This document shows positions 24,180-32,365 of a DNA stretch of 64,000 nt, one piece after another. The notes below the pieces were generated by a model. It saw only the letters and a program-made list of their open reading frames with translations, was not told the DNA's origin and searched no databases. Origin of the DNA: Archangium sp. (lineage in GTDB: Bacteria; Myxococcota; Myxococcia; Myxococcales; Myxococcaceae); assembly GCA_022843845.1 (NCBI GenBank), contig JALHMW010000004.1:1-64000 (forward strand), written 5' to 3'. Position 1 is the stretch's first letter, and each line of letters opens with the position of its first letter. The position numbers and the translations under genes were made by a program.

Positions 24180-25060
24180 GCGAGGCCCTCGAGGAACTCC
24201 AGGCGCTTCGCCGTCGCGTCGAGGCGAACCTTCGCGCCGAGCACGACGGGGTGGTTCACGGCGCCGTGACCGATGGGCAGCCCAGCGAGCACGGGCACCC
24301 CGAGGGCAGACACCAGCTCGTGCAACACCTCGCGAGAGGTGAACGTCGCGTCATTCTCTTCGCAGTCGGTGAACTCGCCGAGGACGACCCCGACGATTCC
24401 ATCGAGCGCGCCGGCGAGGGCGAGGTGCGTCCACATGCGGTCGAGGCGATAGGGCCGCTCGCCGACGTCTTCGATGAGCAACACCGCGCCCGACAACGAG
24501 GGCATCCACCGGGTGCCGACGAGGCTCGCCAGGAGCGAGAGGTTGCCGCCGAGGAGCGGCCCTTCGACCACGCCGGCTCTCACCACCTCGGTGCCTGAGA
24601 GCGGCTCGACCGCCCGGCCTTCGAGCAGCTCGAAGGTCCGCGCGATGACGTCTGGGGGCTGACTGCCCAGCTGGGTCACCACGGGCCCGTGAATCGAGCG
24701 ATAGCCCCGCGCCTGCCACGCCAGGTGAATGGCGGTGATGTCTGAGAACCCCAACACCGTGAGGGGACGTCGAATCGCGAGCGCGGGCAGCAGCCGCATC
24801 GCTCCGTAGCCCCCGCGCGCCGCGACGACAGCCGCGAGCCCCTCGTCGTCGAGGCAGCGTTGAAATGAGGCAGCGCGGGCCGAGTCTTCACCGGCGAGGT
24901 AGCGGTGACGACCCGTCGCTTCAGGGGCGACCTCGACCTGATACCGCCCCGCCAGCACCGCCACACCGCGGTCGAATCGCTCGCGCTCGAAGGGCCCCGA
25001 CGGGGCGAGCACGCCGAGACGACGTCCAGGCACCAGCACCGGCATCGAAGAGAACGTCAT
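24176..25060 (-). CDS. LD-carboxypeptidase (S66 family, LdcA-like)
   Basis: S66 enzymes remove the terminal D-Ala from murein tetrapeptides, producing the tripeptide that Mpl uses. Motifs are an N-terminal GVLAPSGPF, RYLAGEDSARA, the nucleophile region AARGGYGAMRLLP with GFSDIT, and a C-terminal ALGVPVLAGLPIGHGAVNHPVVLGA containing the catalytic His. The nucleophile serine is expected in the GFSDIT or GGYG area; GFSD fits the family. ATG 25060 gives a cytoplasmic protein of 294 residues; ATG 25075 would add five. Its pairing with mpl strongly supports the peptidoglycan recycling role. Confidence 0.9.
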   Translation of the reverse strand: MTFSSMPVLVPGRRLGVLAPSGPFERERFDRGVAVLAGRYQVEVAPEATGRHRYLAGEDSARAASFQRCLDDEGLAAVVAARGGYGAMRLLPALAIRRPLTVLGFSDITAIHLAWQARGYRSIHGPVVTQLGSQPPDVIARTFELLEGRAVEPLSGTEVVRAGVVEGPLLGGNLSLLASLVGTRWMPSLSGAVLLIEDVGERPYRLDRMWTHLALAGALDGIVGVVLGEFTDCEENDATFTSREVLHELVSALGVPVLAGLPIGHGAVNHPVVLGAKVRLDATAKRLEFLEGLA

Positions 25061-25128
25061 GCAGGGGTTGTACACGGCCCGACAGCGAGCGCGCAGGTCT
25101 CGGGCGTTCGGCGGTACGCTGCGCCGGC

Positions 25129-25992
25129 ATGGCCGTTCATGAGTACCGCCCCGCGGCGCCGAAGAAGCCGCCTCCTCCGAAGTTCCCGGTGCCCTGGGGC
25201 CTCTTCGTCGTGCTCGCGGTCTACGCGCTCGCGGTCGTCGGCTACATCTGGAAGACGTACTGGGAGTCGCCCGGGTACCAGGCCGCCGAGCACTACGCGC
25301 GCGCTCTCTCGCTGCTGGGCGTCGATGACGGTCGCAAGAGCACCGCGAAGGAGCTCGAGGCGGCGTTCGGGCACGTGCTCGAGGCCGCGCGACTGATTCC
25401 CGAGGACAAAGGCCTCGCCCAACACACCGAGCGGCTGCGGTGGCGCTTCGAGGAGCGCGGCTTCACGTTGAACCCCGACCTCGTGCGCAAGTCGGAGCTG
25501 GTGTCGAAGGCGGCCCAGCGCGTGGAAGAGGAGCGCTCGCCCTGGCTGGCGATCGGCTCGCGCGATCGCGGCTGGGCACCCGATCAGCTCCTCGCAGGGC
25601 CGGAGCGCGTCGTGTGGTGGTCCTCGCCCGGCGCGGTGCTCATCGTCGCGGTGTGGGTCTACGGCCAGTTCGGCGCGAAGAAGGCGCGAGAGAAGGAGCA
25701 CGAAGAGAACCTTCGCAAGGACGAAGCGGCCGCGAAGGCGCTGGGGGCGTGGCGCGATGGACTCGGCACGTCGGCGCGCGAGGATGATGAGGAGGCCGAC
25801 GCGACCATCGCCGAGGCCGCTCCGCCATCGAAGCCCAGGACGACGAGCGCAGGCAGACGCGCCGTCGAGCGCGCGTCGAGCCCGGGCCGGCCCGCGGTCA
25901 GCAAGAGCAGCTCTGGCAGACCTGCGGTGAGCAAGAGCACGGGTGGCCGCCCCGCGGTGAGACGAAAACTCGAAGGAGATGACGAGTCATGA
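25129..25992 (+). CDS. Two-TM protein with repeated basic C-terminal tail
   Basis: This is a 287-residue protein of unknown function. A proline/lysine-rich N-terminus is followed by a transmembrane helix at about 24-44 (VPWGLFVVLAVYALAVVGYI), a helical domain with TPR-like spacing (YARALSLLGVDD, LEAARLIPEDKGLAQH) and a second hydrophobic segment at about 163-180 (SPGAVLIVAVWVYG). A coiled coil and a tail follow, in which GRPAVSKS-type words recur three times between about 25885 and 25965. It is divergent from the LD-carboxypeptidase gene (68-bp gap) and overlaps the creatininase-family gene by 4 bp. Confidence 0.8.
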   Translation: MAVHEYRPAAPKKPPPPKFPVPWGLFVVLAVYALAVVGYIWKTYWESPGYQAAEHYARALSLLGVDDGRKSTAKELEAAFGHVLEAARLIPEDKGLAQHTERLRWRFEERGFTLNPDLVRKSELVSKAAQRVEEERSPWLAIGSRDRGWAPDQLLAGPERVVWWSSPGAVLIVAVWVYGQFGAKKAREKEHEENLRKDEAAAKALGAWRDGLGTSAREDDEEADATIAEAAPPSKPRTTSAGRRAVERASSPGRPAVSKSSSGRPAVSKSTGGRPAVRRKLEGDDES

Positions 25993-26714
25993 AGCACCTC
26001 GCCGCGCACCTGCCGTGGCCGCGCATCAAGGCGCTGGCCCACTCGAACGCCTGGGCCTTGTTGCCCATCGGCTCGACCGAAGCGCACGGCCCGCACCTTC
26101 CGCTCAACGTCGACGTCGTCATCGCGCAGGAGGTGTGCAGCCGGGTGAGCAGCAGCCTCGAGACGGTGGAGTTCCCGCCTGTCACCTATTCCCTCACCGA
26201 CTTCGCGGCGCCGTTCGCAGGCACGGTCAGCGTTCCGGCGGAGACCGCGAAGGCGATGCTGGTCGCCATCATTCGCGGAATCGGCCACGCAGGCTTCACG
26301 CAGGTCTGTGTCGTGAACCATCACCTCGAACCGGCGCACTTCAAGGTGGTACACGCCGCGGCGCTCGAAGCCTCGAGCCCCTCCTTTCGAGTCGTGGTGC
26401 CCGACCATCGCCGCAAGCCAACGGGCCCGCTCCTCGGCGACGAGTTCATGCACGGCGGCAGCCACGCCGGCGCCTATGAGACGTCGCTGATGCTCGCGGC
26501 CGCTCCGCACCTCGTGGACGAAGACGCGCGCCGCGCCCTGCCCTCGCTCAGCGTCGATCTGCCCGCCGCCATCAAGGCGGGCGCGACGAACTTCCTCGAG
26601 GCAGGAGGAGCCGACGCGTACTTCGGAGCCCCGGCCGCGGCGTCGGCCGAAGAAGGAAACCGCCTCTTCGACATCATCACCGCCGCGACCCTGGACGCCA
26701 TGAGGCGGCGCTGA
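25989..26714 (+). CDS. Creatininase-family metal-dependent amidohydrolase
   Basis: The 241-residue protein shows the family fold and metal ligands: PIGSTEAHGPHLPLNVDVV (Glu, His, Asp), VVNHHLEPAH and HGGSHAGAYETS (His and Glu). Members hydrolyse cyclic amides such as creatinine or formamides in riboflavin/F420-type pathways, and others cleave peptide maturation substrates. Sequence alone does not say which applies. The first codons overlap the upstream two-TM gene (ATGA), so the two are co-translated. No cofactor pathway genes are nearby. Confidence 0.88.
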   Translation: MKHLAAHLPWPRIKALAHSNAWALLPIGSTEAHGPHLPLNVDVVIAQEVCSRVSSSLETVEFPPVTYSLTDFAAPFAGTVSVPAETAKAMLVAIIRGIGHAGFTQVCVVNHHLEPAHFKVVHAAALEASSPSFRVVVPDHRRKPTGPLLGDEFMHGGSHAGAYETSLMLAAAPHLVDEDARRALPSLSVDLPAAIKAGATNFLEAGGADAYFGAPAAASAEEGNRLFDIITAATLDAMRRR

Positions 26715-26741
26715 CGAGAACGAAGGATCTCCAACGCGCAA

Positions 26742-26802
26742 GTGTGCACAGCGGTGGTGCCCACTGCAGGTGGCAGCAAGGCACACCTCTTGCGCGAAGA
26801 GG
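26742..26802 (+). other. Structured intergenic/leader region
   Basis: GTGTGC at 26742-26747 pairs with GCACAC at 26781-26786, enclosing further small complementary words (GTGG and CCAC). It is followed at once by a perfect CCTCTT-gcgcg-AAGAGG hairpin at 26786-26802. The block lies between the creatininase stop and the ATG at 26840. It may be a 5' leader structure or an imperfect terminator; no T-run is present. Confidence 0.3.
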
Positions 26803-26839
26803 ACGCGACGGCTCGCCCGAGACCGGCGACACTTCGCCC

Positions 26840-28183
26840 ATGCGCTCGTTCGTGTTGCTCCTCGCCCTGCTCGTGGCTTCCGTGGTCTCTGCGGCGCCGA
26901 AGAAGAAAGCGCCGAAGGCCTCCGGCGGTGGCGGCGCGAAGCAGGCGGTCGTCGTCGATGCCCCGCCAGCCATGGCGAAGCTGCTGCAGAGCACGCTGAG
27001 CCCGCGCTTCAACGTGACCATCAACCGCGACGCCTTGTCCGACGCGCCGACCAGCAAAGAGGTCCGCTCCGTCACGAGCCCGGCGAAGGCGCTCGCGGTG
27101 GTGCTGGCGCGATCGGCCGGCGACGCGTGGACGATCACCGTGCTCAACGGCGCCGACGGTACGCCGCTCGAGACCCAGAACTTCAGGGCCGCGGCGCGCA
27201 AGCCACTCAAGGCCCTGCCGAAGAGCGTCGCTGGCTCGCTGATTCTGGCGTGCGCGACGGGGCAGGCGCCTGCCGCCCCAGCCGCGCCGGTCACCGACAC
27301 GCCGAAGAGCGACCCGAAGCCCGAGCCCACGAAGACGGAGCCGGTCGCGACGCCCACGAAGAGCACGCCGAAGAAAGACGTCGTGGCCGCGAAAGACCCC
27401 GAGCCCGTACCCGAGCCGAGCGTCTCGACGCCGTCATCGAGCACCTCATCGACGACCTCGGCGCTCCCCGCGATTCGAGCAGGCCTGGGGTTCCGCGCGT
27501 TCGGGCGTTCGTTGACCTGGTCTGGAGACCCCGATCAAGCGCTCGCGCGCTACGCCCTGGCCTTCGCGCCAGCCATCGCCCTCGACGCCACCTGGTACCC
27601 GGGCGCGCACTTCACCTCGGGTGTCGCGGCGAACCTCGGCATCGCGTTCAGCGGCGACATCGGCGTGGGCATCTCGTCGAAGCAAGACGCCTCGCGCTTT
27701 GGCACGCGCTACGACCGGTTCCGGGTCAGCGCGGCCTTCCGGCAGCCGTTCGGCTCGATGTTCTCGCTCGAGGCGGTGGCGGGGTTCTCGACGCAGACGT
27801 TCTCCATCGACCCGGTCGCGGCGAACGACGGCTCGGCACGCCCCAACATTCCCAGCGTCACCTTCAACGGACCGCGCGCGGGGCTCGGTGTGCGATTGGT
27901 CAAGCTCGGGCCGGTCGGCATCGACGCGATGGCCGGCTTCACGTTCCTCGCGTGGACGGGTGAGCTCGGCACCGAGGCGTACTTCAAGCGCGCCGGAGGC
28001 TTCGGCATCGACGCGGGTGGCGGCGTCTCGATCGAGCTGGTGGAGAACGTGCAAGTGCGCGCTGGCCTCGACTGGACGCGCTACCTCTTGTCGTTGCGCC
28101 CCGAGGAAGGTGCGCGCTTCACCGCGCCGTCGGCCGCAGATCAGTACCTTGGGGGTTCAGTGGCGTTGCACTGGGTCATGTAA
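26840..28183 (+). CDS. Exported protein with C-terminal outer-membrane beta-barrel
   Basis: The product has 447 residues. A signal peptide ends VVSA-AP. A lysine-rich linker leads to a small domain at about 35-150, which may resemble a secretin or SPOR-like mixed fold but is not recognised. A long Pro/Lys/Thr/Ser linker follows at about 155-215. From about 220 onwards there are alternating strands with aromatic ends (RAGLGFRAFGRSLTW, VSAAFRQPFGSMFSLEAVAG, GGSVALHWVM), typical of an outer-membrane barrel. The ATG at 26840 starts the signal peptide. Function unknown; similar linker-barrel proteins are common in myxobacteria. Confidence 0.8.
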   Translation: MRSFVLLLALLVASVVSAAPKKKAPKASGGGGAKQAVVVDAPPAMAKLLQSTLSPRFNVTINRDALSDAPTSKEVRSVTSPAKALAVVLARSAGDAWTITVLNGADGTPLETQNFRAAARKPLKALPKSVAGSLILACATGQAPAAPAAPVTDTPKSDPKPEPTKTEPVATPTKSTPKKDVVAAKDPEPVPEPSVSTPSSSTSSTTSALPAIRAGLGFRAFGRSLTWSGDPDQALARYALAFAPAIALDATWYPGAHFTSGVAANLGIAFSGDIGVGISSKQDASRFGTRYDRFRVSAAFRQPFGSMFSLEAVAGFSTQTFSIDPVAANDGSARPNIPSVTFNGPRAGLGVRLVKLGPVGIDAMAGFTFLAWTGELGTEAYFKRAGGFGIDAGGGVSIELVENVQVRAGLDWTRYLLSLRPEEGARFTAPSAADQYLGGSVALHWVM

Positions 28184-28230
28184 ATCGACGTCAACCATCT
28201 CTTTTACGAATCCTCCGCAGCGTGAGTTGC

Positions 28231-28253
28231 GCTAATGGCACCCGCCGATTAGC
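28231..28253 (+). promoter_or_regulatory. LysR-type operator (T-N11-A dyad) over the lysR promoter
   Basis: GCTAAT at 28231-28236 and ATTAGC at 28248-28253 form a perfect 6-bp inverted repeat with an 11-bp spacer, exactly the T-N11-A box bound by LysR-family regulators. It overlaps a promoter-like TTGCGC (28227-28232), 17 bp, TAGCTC (28250-28255). The lysR ATG lies 32 bp downstream. The layout suggests negative autoregulation. Confidence 0.6.
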
Positions 28254-28285
28254 TCTGCTCGCCACGTCACCCCCGGAGGAGCTCA

Positions 28286-29176
28286 ATGCAGCTCGAGTCG
28301 CTGAAGATGTTCGTCGACGTCGTCGAGACGGGTTCGTTCTCGCGCGCGGCGCAGCTCAATCACGTCACGCAGAGCGCAGTGAGCCAGCAGATTCGAGCGC
28401 TCGAGACGAGGTACGAGCAGCGACTGTTGTCGCGCAGCGCCCGCCAGGTGACGCCGACGCCCGCAGGTGAGCGCCTCTTCCGCGGGTGCAAAGAGATCCT
28501 CGCGCGCTTCTCCGAGGTCGAAGGCGAGATTCGGGAGCAGGCGACCGAGATCTCGGGCACGTGCAACGTGTCGGCGATCTACTCGGTCGGCCTGCATGAG
28601 CTCTCGAACGTTCAGCGCGAGCTGCTGCGCTCGCACCCGAAGGTGAACCTGCGCCTCAACTACCGCCGGTCCGACCAGGTGTACGACGACGTCATCCTCG
28701 GCGCGGCGGACCTGGGGCTGGTGGCCTACCCGCAGCAGCGCGCCGGCGTCGACATCATCCCCTTCCGGGAAGACAAGCTCGCGGTGGTGCTGCCGCCGAA
28801 CCATGCGCTCGCGTCGAAGGCGAAGATCTCGATGAGCGCGGTGGCGGGGCTGCCCTTCATCTCGTTCGACCGTGAAGCGCCGTCACGCAAGGGCATCGAC
28901 AAGCTCTTCCGCGACAAGGGGCTCGAGCTGAACGTCACGATGGAGTTGGACAACGTCGAGACGATCAAGCGCGCGGTCGAGCTGGGGCTGGGCATCTCGG
29001 TGTTGCCGCAGCCCACGGTGTACCAGGAGGTGTCGCAGGGCTCGGTCGTCGCCAAGCCGTTCGCCGAGGGCACGTTCACCCGCCCCATCGGCATTCTGGT
29101 TCGCAAGGGCAAGTACCTCTCGCGCGCGTCGCAGGCGGTGCTCGACACCTTCAAGAAGCTCACCCTCGAGGAGTGA
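28286..29176 (+). CDS. LysR-family transcriptional regulator (CysB/Cbl-like layout)
   Basis: The 296-residue length is standard. The N-terminal winged helix contains MFVDVVETGSFSRAAQLNHVTQSAVSQQIRALE. The rest is a periplasmic-binding-protein-like effector domain (LADLGLVAYPQQRAGV, GLGISVLPQPTVYQEV). A strong GGAGGA site lies at 28275-28280. The perfect T-N11-A dyad upstream suggests autoregulation. The only neighbour downstream is a GNAT gene 7 bp away, so the regulated target is not obvious. Similarity to the CysB group is an impression from the effector domain and not certain. Confidence 0.93.
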   Translation: MQLESLKMFVDVVETGSFSRAAQLNHVTQSAVSQQIRALETRYEQRLLSRSARQVTPTPAGERLFRGCKEILARFSEVEGEIREQATEISGTCNVSAIYSVGLHELSNVQRELLRSHPKVNLRLNYRRSDQVYDDVILGAADLGLVAYPQQRAGVDIIPFREDKLAVVLPPNHALASKAKISMSAVAGLPFISFDREAPSRKGIDKLFRDKGLELNVTMELDNVETIKRAVELGLGISVLPQPTVYQEVSQGSVVAKPFAEGTFTRPIGILVRKGKYLSRASQAVLDTFKKLTLEE

Positions 29177-29183
29177 GACGCGC

Positions 29184-29627
29184 ATGCCGTTGGCCGTTCG
29201 CAGAGTGAAGGTGACGGATCTTCCCGTGCTCGAGACGCTGGAGCTCGAGACGACGAAGCGTTTCCCGGCGCGCAAGCGGTGGGTGGAGACGTTTCGGGCC
29301 TTGATCGAGACGACCCTCTCGGAGGAGCCCGAAGGCCTGCTGGTCGCTGACTATGAGGGCCGGGCCATCGGCGTGGCGGTCGCGCGCGTGGCCGGGCCGC
29401 ACCCGCTCACCGGGCAACCGCTCGGGCGAATTCTGGTGCTGTCGGTGGCGCCGGGCTGGCGCAACCAGGGCATCGCAGAGCGGCTGCTCAGAGAAGCCGA
29501 GGCCTCCCTGAAGTCGCGGGGCTGCCAGGTGATCGCGTTCTCGCTCCCCAGCGACGCGGGCGCCGACGCCGACCTGTTCAAGCAGGCCGGCTTCAAGGTG
29601 TCGTCGTGGGAGCTCGAGAAGACCTGA
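29184..29627 (+). CDS. GNAT-family N-acetyltransferase
   Basis: The 147-residue product carries the GNAT core. Strand 4 (GRILVLSVAPGWRNQGIAERLL) holds the acetyl-CoA-binding RxxGxA loop as RNQGIA, followed by a helix and the C-terminal ADLFKQAGFKVSSWELEK segment typical of the fold. The substrate is not predictable. It starts 7 bp after the LysR stop and is probably co-transcribed with it. It converges on the TRAP transporter genes, ending 1 bp before the dctM stop. Confidence 0.9.
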   Translation: MPLAVRRVKVTDLPVLETLELETTKRFPARKRWVETFRALIETTLSEEPEGLLVADYEGRAIGVAVARVAGPHPLTGQPLGRILVLSVAPGWRNQGIAERLLREAEASLKSRGCQVIAFSLPSDAGADADLFKQAGFKVSSWELEKT

Positions 29628-29628
29628 G

Positions 29629-31413
29629 CTACGGCGTCTCGGCGGCGGGCTTCTGCTTCGACTCCTGCATCAGCTCCTGGAGTGACTTCTCGCGAACGGG
29701 CTCGGGCGGTGCCGGCGCGGCGGCTTCGGGACCGGCGTCGTTCGCGTTCTCTTTCGCCTCACGCATCAGCTCCTGAAGCGACTTCTCGGGAGCGGGCGCG
29801 TCTTCGCCCTTCTTCTCCTTCGCCTCGCGCATCAGGTCCTGCATCGACTTCTCAGGCGCCGCATCCTCGCCGCCGTCGACACCTTCTTTGTTGGCGCGCA
29901 TCATCTCTGCGAGTGACTTCTCACCAGGCTCCGTCGGCACCGGCTCGGTGGGCGCCGCGCCGGGCGTGGGCGTGGACTCGGGCGCCTTCGCCTCGGTCCG
30001 CAGCGCCATCACCAGGCCGGTCGAGAGCTGCGGCACGTAGGAGATCAACCCGAGCGCGACCAGCATGATGATCAGCGTCGGGAGCACGGCGCGCACGACG
30101 AACCCGATGCTCTCCTTGAAGAGCGTCGAGCTCACGAACAGGTTCAACCCGACAGGCGGCGTGAGGTAGCCGATCTCGAGGTTGACGATGAAGATGATGC
30201 CCATGTGAATCGGGTCGACCCCGACCGCCGCAGCCATCGGCGCCAGCATCGGCGCGATGATCAGGATCGCGCTCATGATGTCCATGAACATGCCGACCAT
30301 CAAGAGCAGGATGTTGACGAAGATGAGGAAGCCGATGCGCGAGAGGTTCTGCTCCTTGAGCAGCGCGACCATCTTGTCGGGCACCTCTTGATCGACGAGC
30401 ACGTAGTTGAGCGTGAGCGCCAGGGCGATGATCACGAGCAGCGAGCCCATCACCGTCATCGAGTTCTCGGCGACCGACAGCAGCTTCTTCCGGTCCATCT
30501 CTCCGTGAATGAAGACCTCGACGGCGAGCGCGTAGACGACCGACACGGCTGACGCTTCGGTGGCGGTGAAGATGCCGCTGTAGATGCCGCCGAGGATGAT
30601 GACGGGCAGCATCAGCGACCAGAAGCCCTCACGCGTCGCGTGCCAGAGCCCGGCCGTCGAGAACGGCTCGCGGGGGATCTTGAAGCGAAGGCCTTGCGTC
30701 ACCGCGTAGATGGCCAGCATCGAGCCGATCAGCAGGCCGGGGCCGATGCCCGCGACGAAGAGCTCGGTGGGGTCGACCGGCGTCGAGCCCGACACCATGA
30801 TCGAATAGATGATCATCGGAATCGACGGCGGAATCAGAATGCCGAGGGAGCCCGCCGTCGTGAGCAGGCCGATCGAGAAGTCCTTCGGGTACTGCGCCTT
30901 GAGCAGCGCCGGCACCATGATGCTGCCGATGGCCACGACGGTGACGGGCGACGAGCCCGAGATCGCCGCGAAGAAGACACAGCCCGCGACGGCCGAGACC
31001 GCGAGACCGCCTGGAATCCACCCGAAGGCGGCGCGCATGAACTCGATGAGCCGGCGCGCCAGCGAGCCCTGCGTCATCAACTCGCCGGCGACGACGAAGA
31101 ACGGAATCGCGAGCAGCACCTCTTTGCCCGCGAGCTCGAGCACCTTGCGGACCGCGACGGGAAGATCGTCGCTGGTCAGCAGCGCGATGCACATCGTGCC
31201 GATGCCGCCCATCAAGACGAACAGCGGCAGGCCCAGGAGCAGCGAGGTCAGGATGATGGCGAAGACGAGGAAGCCGACCTTGCCGGTGAAGACGAACAGC
31301 CCGGTGAGAATGGCCAGCCAGATGATGAGGCCCGTCTTGCGTTGCCGGTAGGCCAGCACGGCGAGCGCCGCGACCGCCACGAAGGCGAGGATCTTGAGGA
31401 GCGAGAAGTCCAT
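29629..31413 (-). CDS. dctM: TRAP transporter large permease DctM with repeated C-terminal tail
   Basis: From ATG 31413 the protein is 594 residues. Residues 1 to about 465 are a multi-helix DctM permease (GLPLFVLMGGIGTMCIALL, IPFFVVAGELMTQGSLARRL, IPPSIPMIIYSIMVSGSTP, GYLTPPVGLNLFVSS) that moves organic acids with sodium. After a TP-rich linker comes a roughly 120-residue extra tail in which EKSLQELMREAK-like units occur four times. Ordinary DctM proteins stop near 425-450 residues. The gene starts 2 bp after the dctQ stop and is last in the tatT-dctP-dctQ-dctM operon. Confidence 0.93.
   Translation of the reverse strand: MDFSLLKILAFVAVAALAVLAYRQRKTGLIIWLAILTGLFVFTGKVGFLVFAIILTSLLLGLPLFVLMGGIGTMCIALLTSDDLPVAVRKVLELAGKEVLLAIPFFVVAGELMTQGSLARRLIEFMRAAFGWIPGGLAVSAVAGCVFFAAISGSSPVTVVAIGSIMVPALLKAQYPKDFSIGLLTTAGSLGILIPPSIPMIIYSIMVSGSTPVDPTELFVAGIGPGLLIGSMLAIYAVTQGLRFKIPREPFSTAGLWHATREGFWSLMLPVIILGGIYSGIFTATEASAVSVVYALAVEVFIHGEMDRKKLLSVAENSMTVMGSLLVIIALALTLNYVLVDQEVPDKMVALLKEQNLSRIGFLIFVNILLLMVGMFMDIMSAILIIAPMLAPMAAAVGVDPIHMGIIFIVNLEIGYLTPPVGLNLFVSSTLFKESIGFVVRAVLPTLIIMLVALGLISYVPQLSTGLVMALRTEAKAPESTPTPGAAPTEPVPTEPGEKSLAEMMRANKEGVDGGEDAAPEKSMQDLMREAKEKKGEDAPAPEKSLQELMREAKENANDAGPEAAAPAPPEPVREKSLQELMQESKQKPAAETP
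29668..29930 (-). repeat. Four tandem EKSLQELMREAK-type units in the DctM tail
   Basis: Within the dctM reading frame, units at about 29908-29930, 29827-29850, 29764-29787 and 29668-29691 read EKSLAEMMRANK, EKSMQDLMREAK, EKSLQELMREAK and EKSLQELMQESK. They are separated by 21-32 residues of acidic and Pro/Ala-rich linker. Each could form a short amphipathic helix acting as a repeated binding motif. Confidence 0.85.
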
Positions 31414-31415
31414 GC

Positions 31416-32282
31416 TCAGGCCCCTTCTTTCGCGGCGGCGACCTGCTCTGCGTCTTTGGCGAGCTGCTCCATGTCGACGCCGTGCGCATCGACGCCGCCC
31501 GTCGGCGGGCCCCACACGAAGTCACGCACGCCAGCGCCGAGAAACCGCAGCGCCATGGTGCCGAACGTCACCGGGATCGCGAGCGTCACCACCCACTTGG
31601 GAATCGGGAGTGCGTCGAAGACGCCGACGCCATCGCCGTCACGCCAGAGTGAGAACTCGTCATGCAACTGCGTCAGCGCGAGCACCGTGAACAGCGCGCA
31701 GAACAGGAACGTCACCACGCCCCCGACGAGCGAGAACACCCGGCCCATCTTCTCGTCGAGCTTCTTCTTCACCGTGTCGAGCACGATGTGACGACGCTGG
31801 CGGGTCGCGATCGACGCGCCGAGCATGCCGCTCCACAACATGAGCCCGAGCGAGAACTTCTGCGCGCCCGGCAAGCTCGACGGAAAGACGGCGAGCAGGC
31901 CTTGAACGAACGCCGCGAGCCCGACCCAGATACCGAGCCCGAGCCCGAGCGAGAGTCCCACGCCGGGCTTCGCCGCTTTCAGGCGCTCGGCCTTGATCGA
32001 TCGCGACGAGTGCACCGCGAGCATCACGAACACCAACGACCCAAGCGTGAAGAGCCAGGGGCCGATCTTCTCGATGACGAGCGCGCGCGTCTCGGCCGAC
32101 GGGTCGGCCATGAACCCGAGGATCACCGACGCCGTCTTCGACACCGGCCGCGAGAACGTGCGCTGCACGACGTCGAGCGACACGAGCAGCGTCATCAAGG
32201 ACAGCGTGGCGAGCAGCAAGACGCGCTCGACGGCCAGAACGGCGTCATCGAGCTTGTCGACGACGGTGCGAAACGAGTTCAT
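31416..32282 (-). CDS. dctQ: TRAP transporter small permease DctQ, enlarged
   Basis: The 288-residue protein is longer than the usual 160-230. The typical DctQ helices are present: an N-terminal LLLATLSLMTLLVSLDVVQRTFSRP and later SLGLMLWSGMLGASIATRQRRHIVLD, the conserved region containing the RRHI motif. About 65-110 extra residues between the first and second conserved parts add two hydrophobic segments (FTLGSLVFVMLAV and LGLGLGIWVGLAAFV), probably additional helices. ATG 32282 is chosen over an upstream TTG. The gene is 84 bp from dctP, with a strong stem-loop in that gap, and 2 bp from dctM. Confidence 0.85.
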   Translation of the reverse strand: MNSFRTVVDKLDDAVLAVERVLLLATLSLMTLLVSLDVVQRTFSRPVSKTASVILGFMADPSAETRALVIEKIGPWLFTLGSLVFVMLAVHSSRSIKAERLKAAKPGVGLSLGLGLGIWVGLAAFVQGLLAVFPSSLPGAQKFSLGLMLWSGMLGASIATRQRRHIVLDTVKKKLDEKMGRVFSLVGGVVTFLFCALFTVLALTQLHDEFSLWRDGDGVGVFDALPIPKWVVTLAIPVTFGTMALRFLGAGVRDFVWGPPTGGVDAHGVDMEQLAKDAEQVAAAKEGA

Positions 32283-32312
32283 GCGAACTCCAGAGGAGGG
32301 ACACAAACGAAG

Positions 32313-32341
32313 ACGCCGACCGAGCGTGACTCGGCCGGCGT
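32313..32341 (-). terminator. Intercistronic stem-loop between dctP and dctQ
   Basis: ACGCCG-A-CCGAG (32313-32324) pairs with CTCGG-C-CGGCGT (32330-32341): 11 of 12 pairs around a 5-base loop. On the transcribed strand it is followed by the T-rich ttcgtttgt. It could be a partial terminator or 3' stabiliser that raises binding-protein (dctP) output relative to the permease genes. Confidence 0.55.
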
Positions 32342-32365
32342 TGAAACGTCACGAGAGGCTGACGG

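Noticed and set aside
21918-24269. Open frame of about 780 codons on the plus strand across mpl and the serine hydrolase
   Set aside because: Arg/His/Pro-rich, no domains, and antisense to two genes with intact catalytic motifs.
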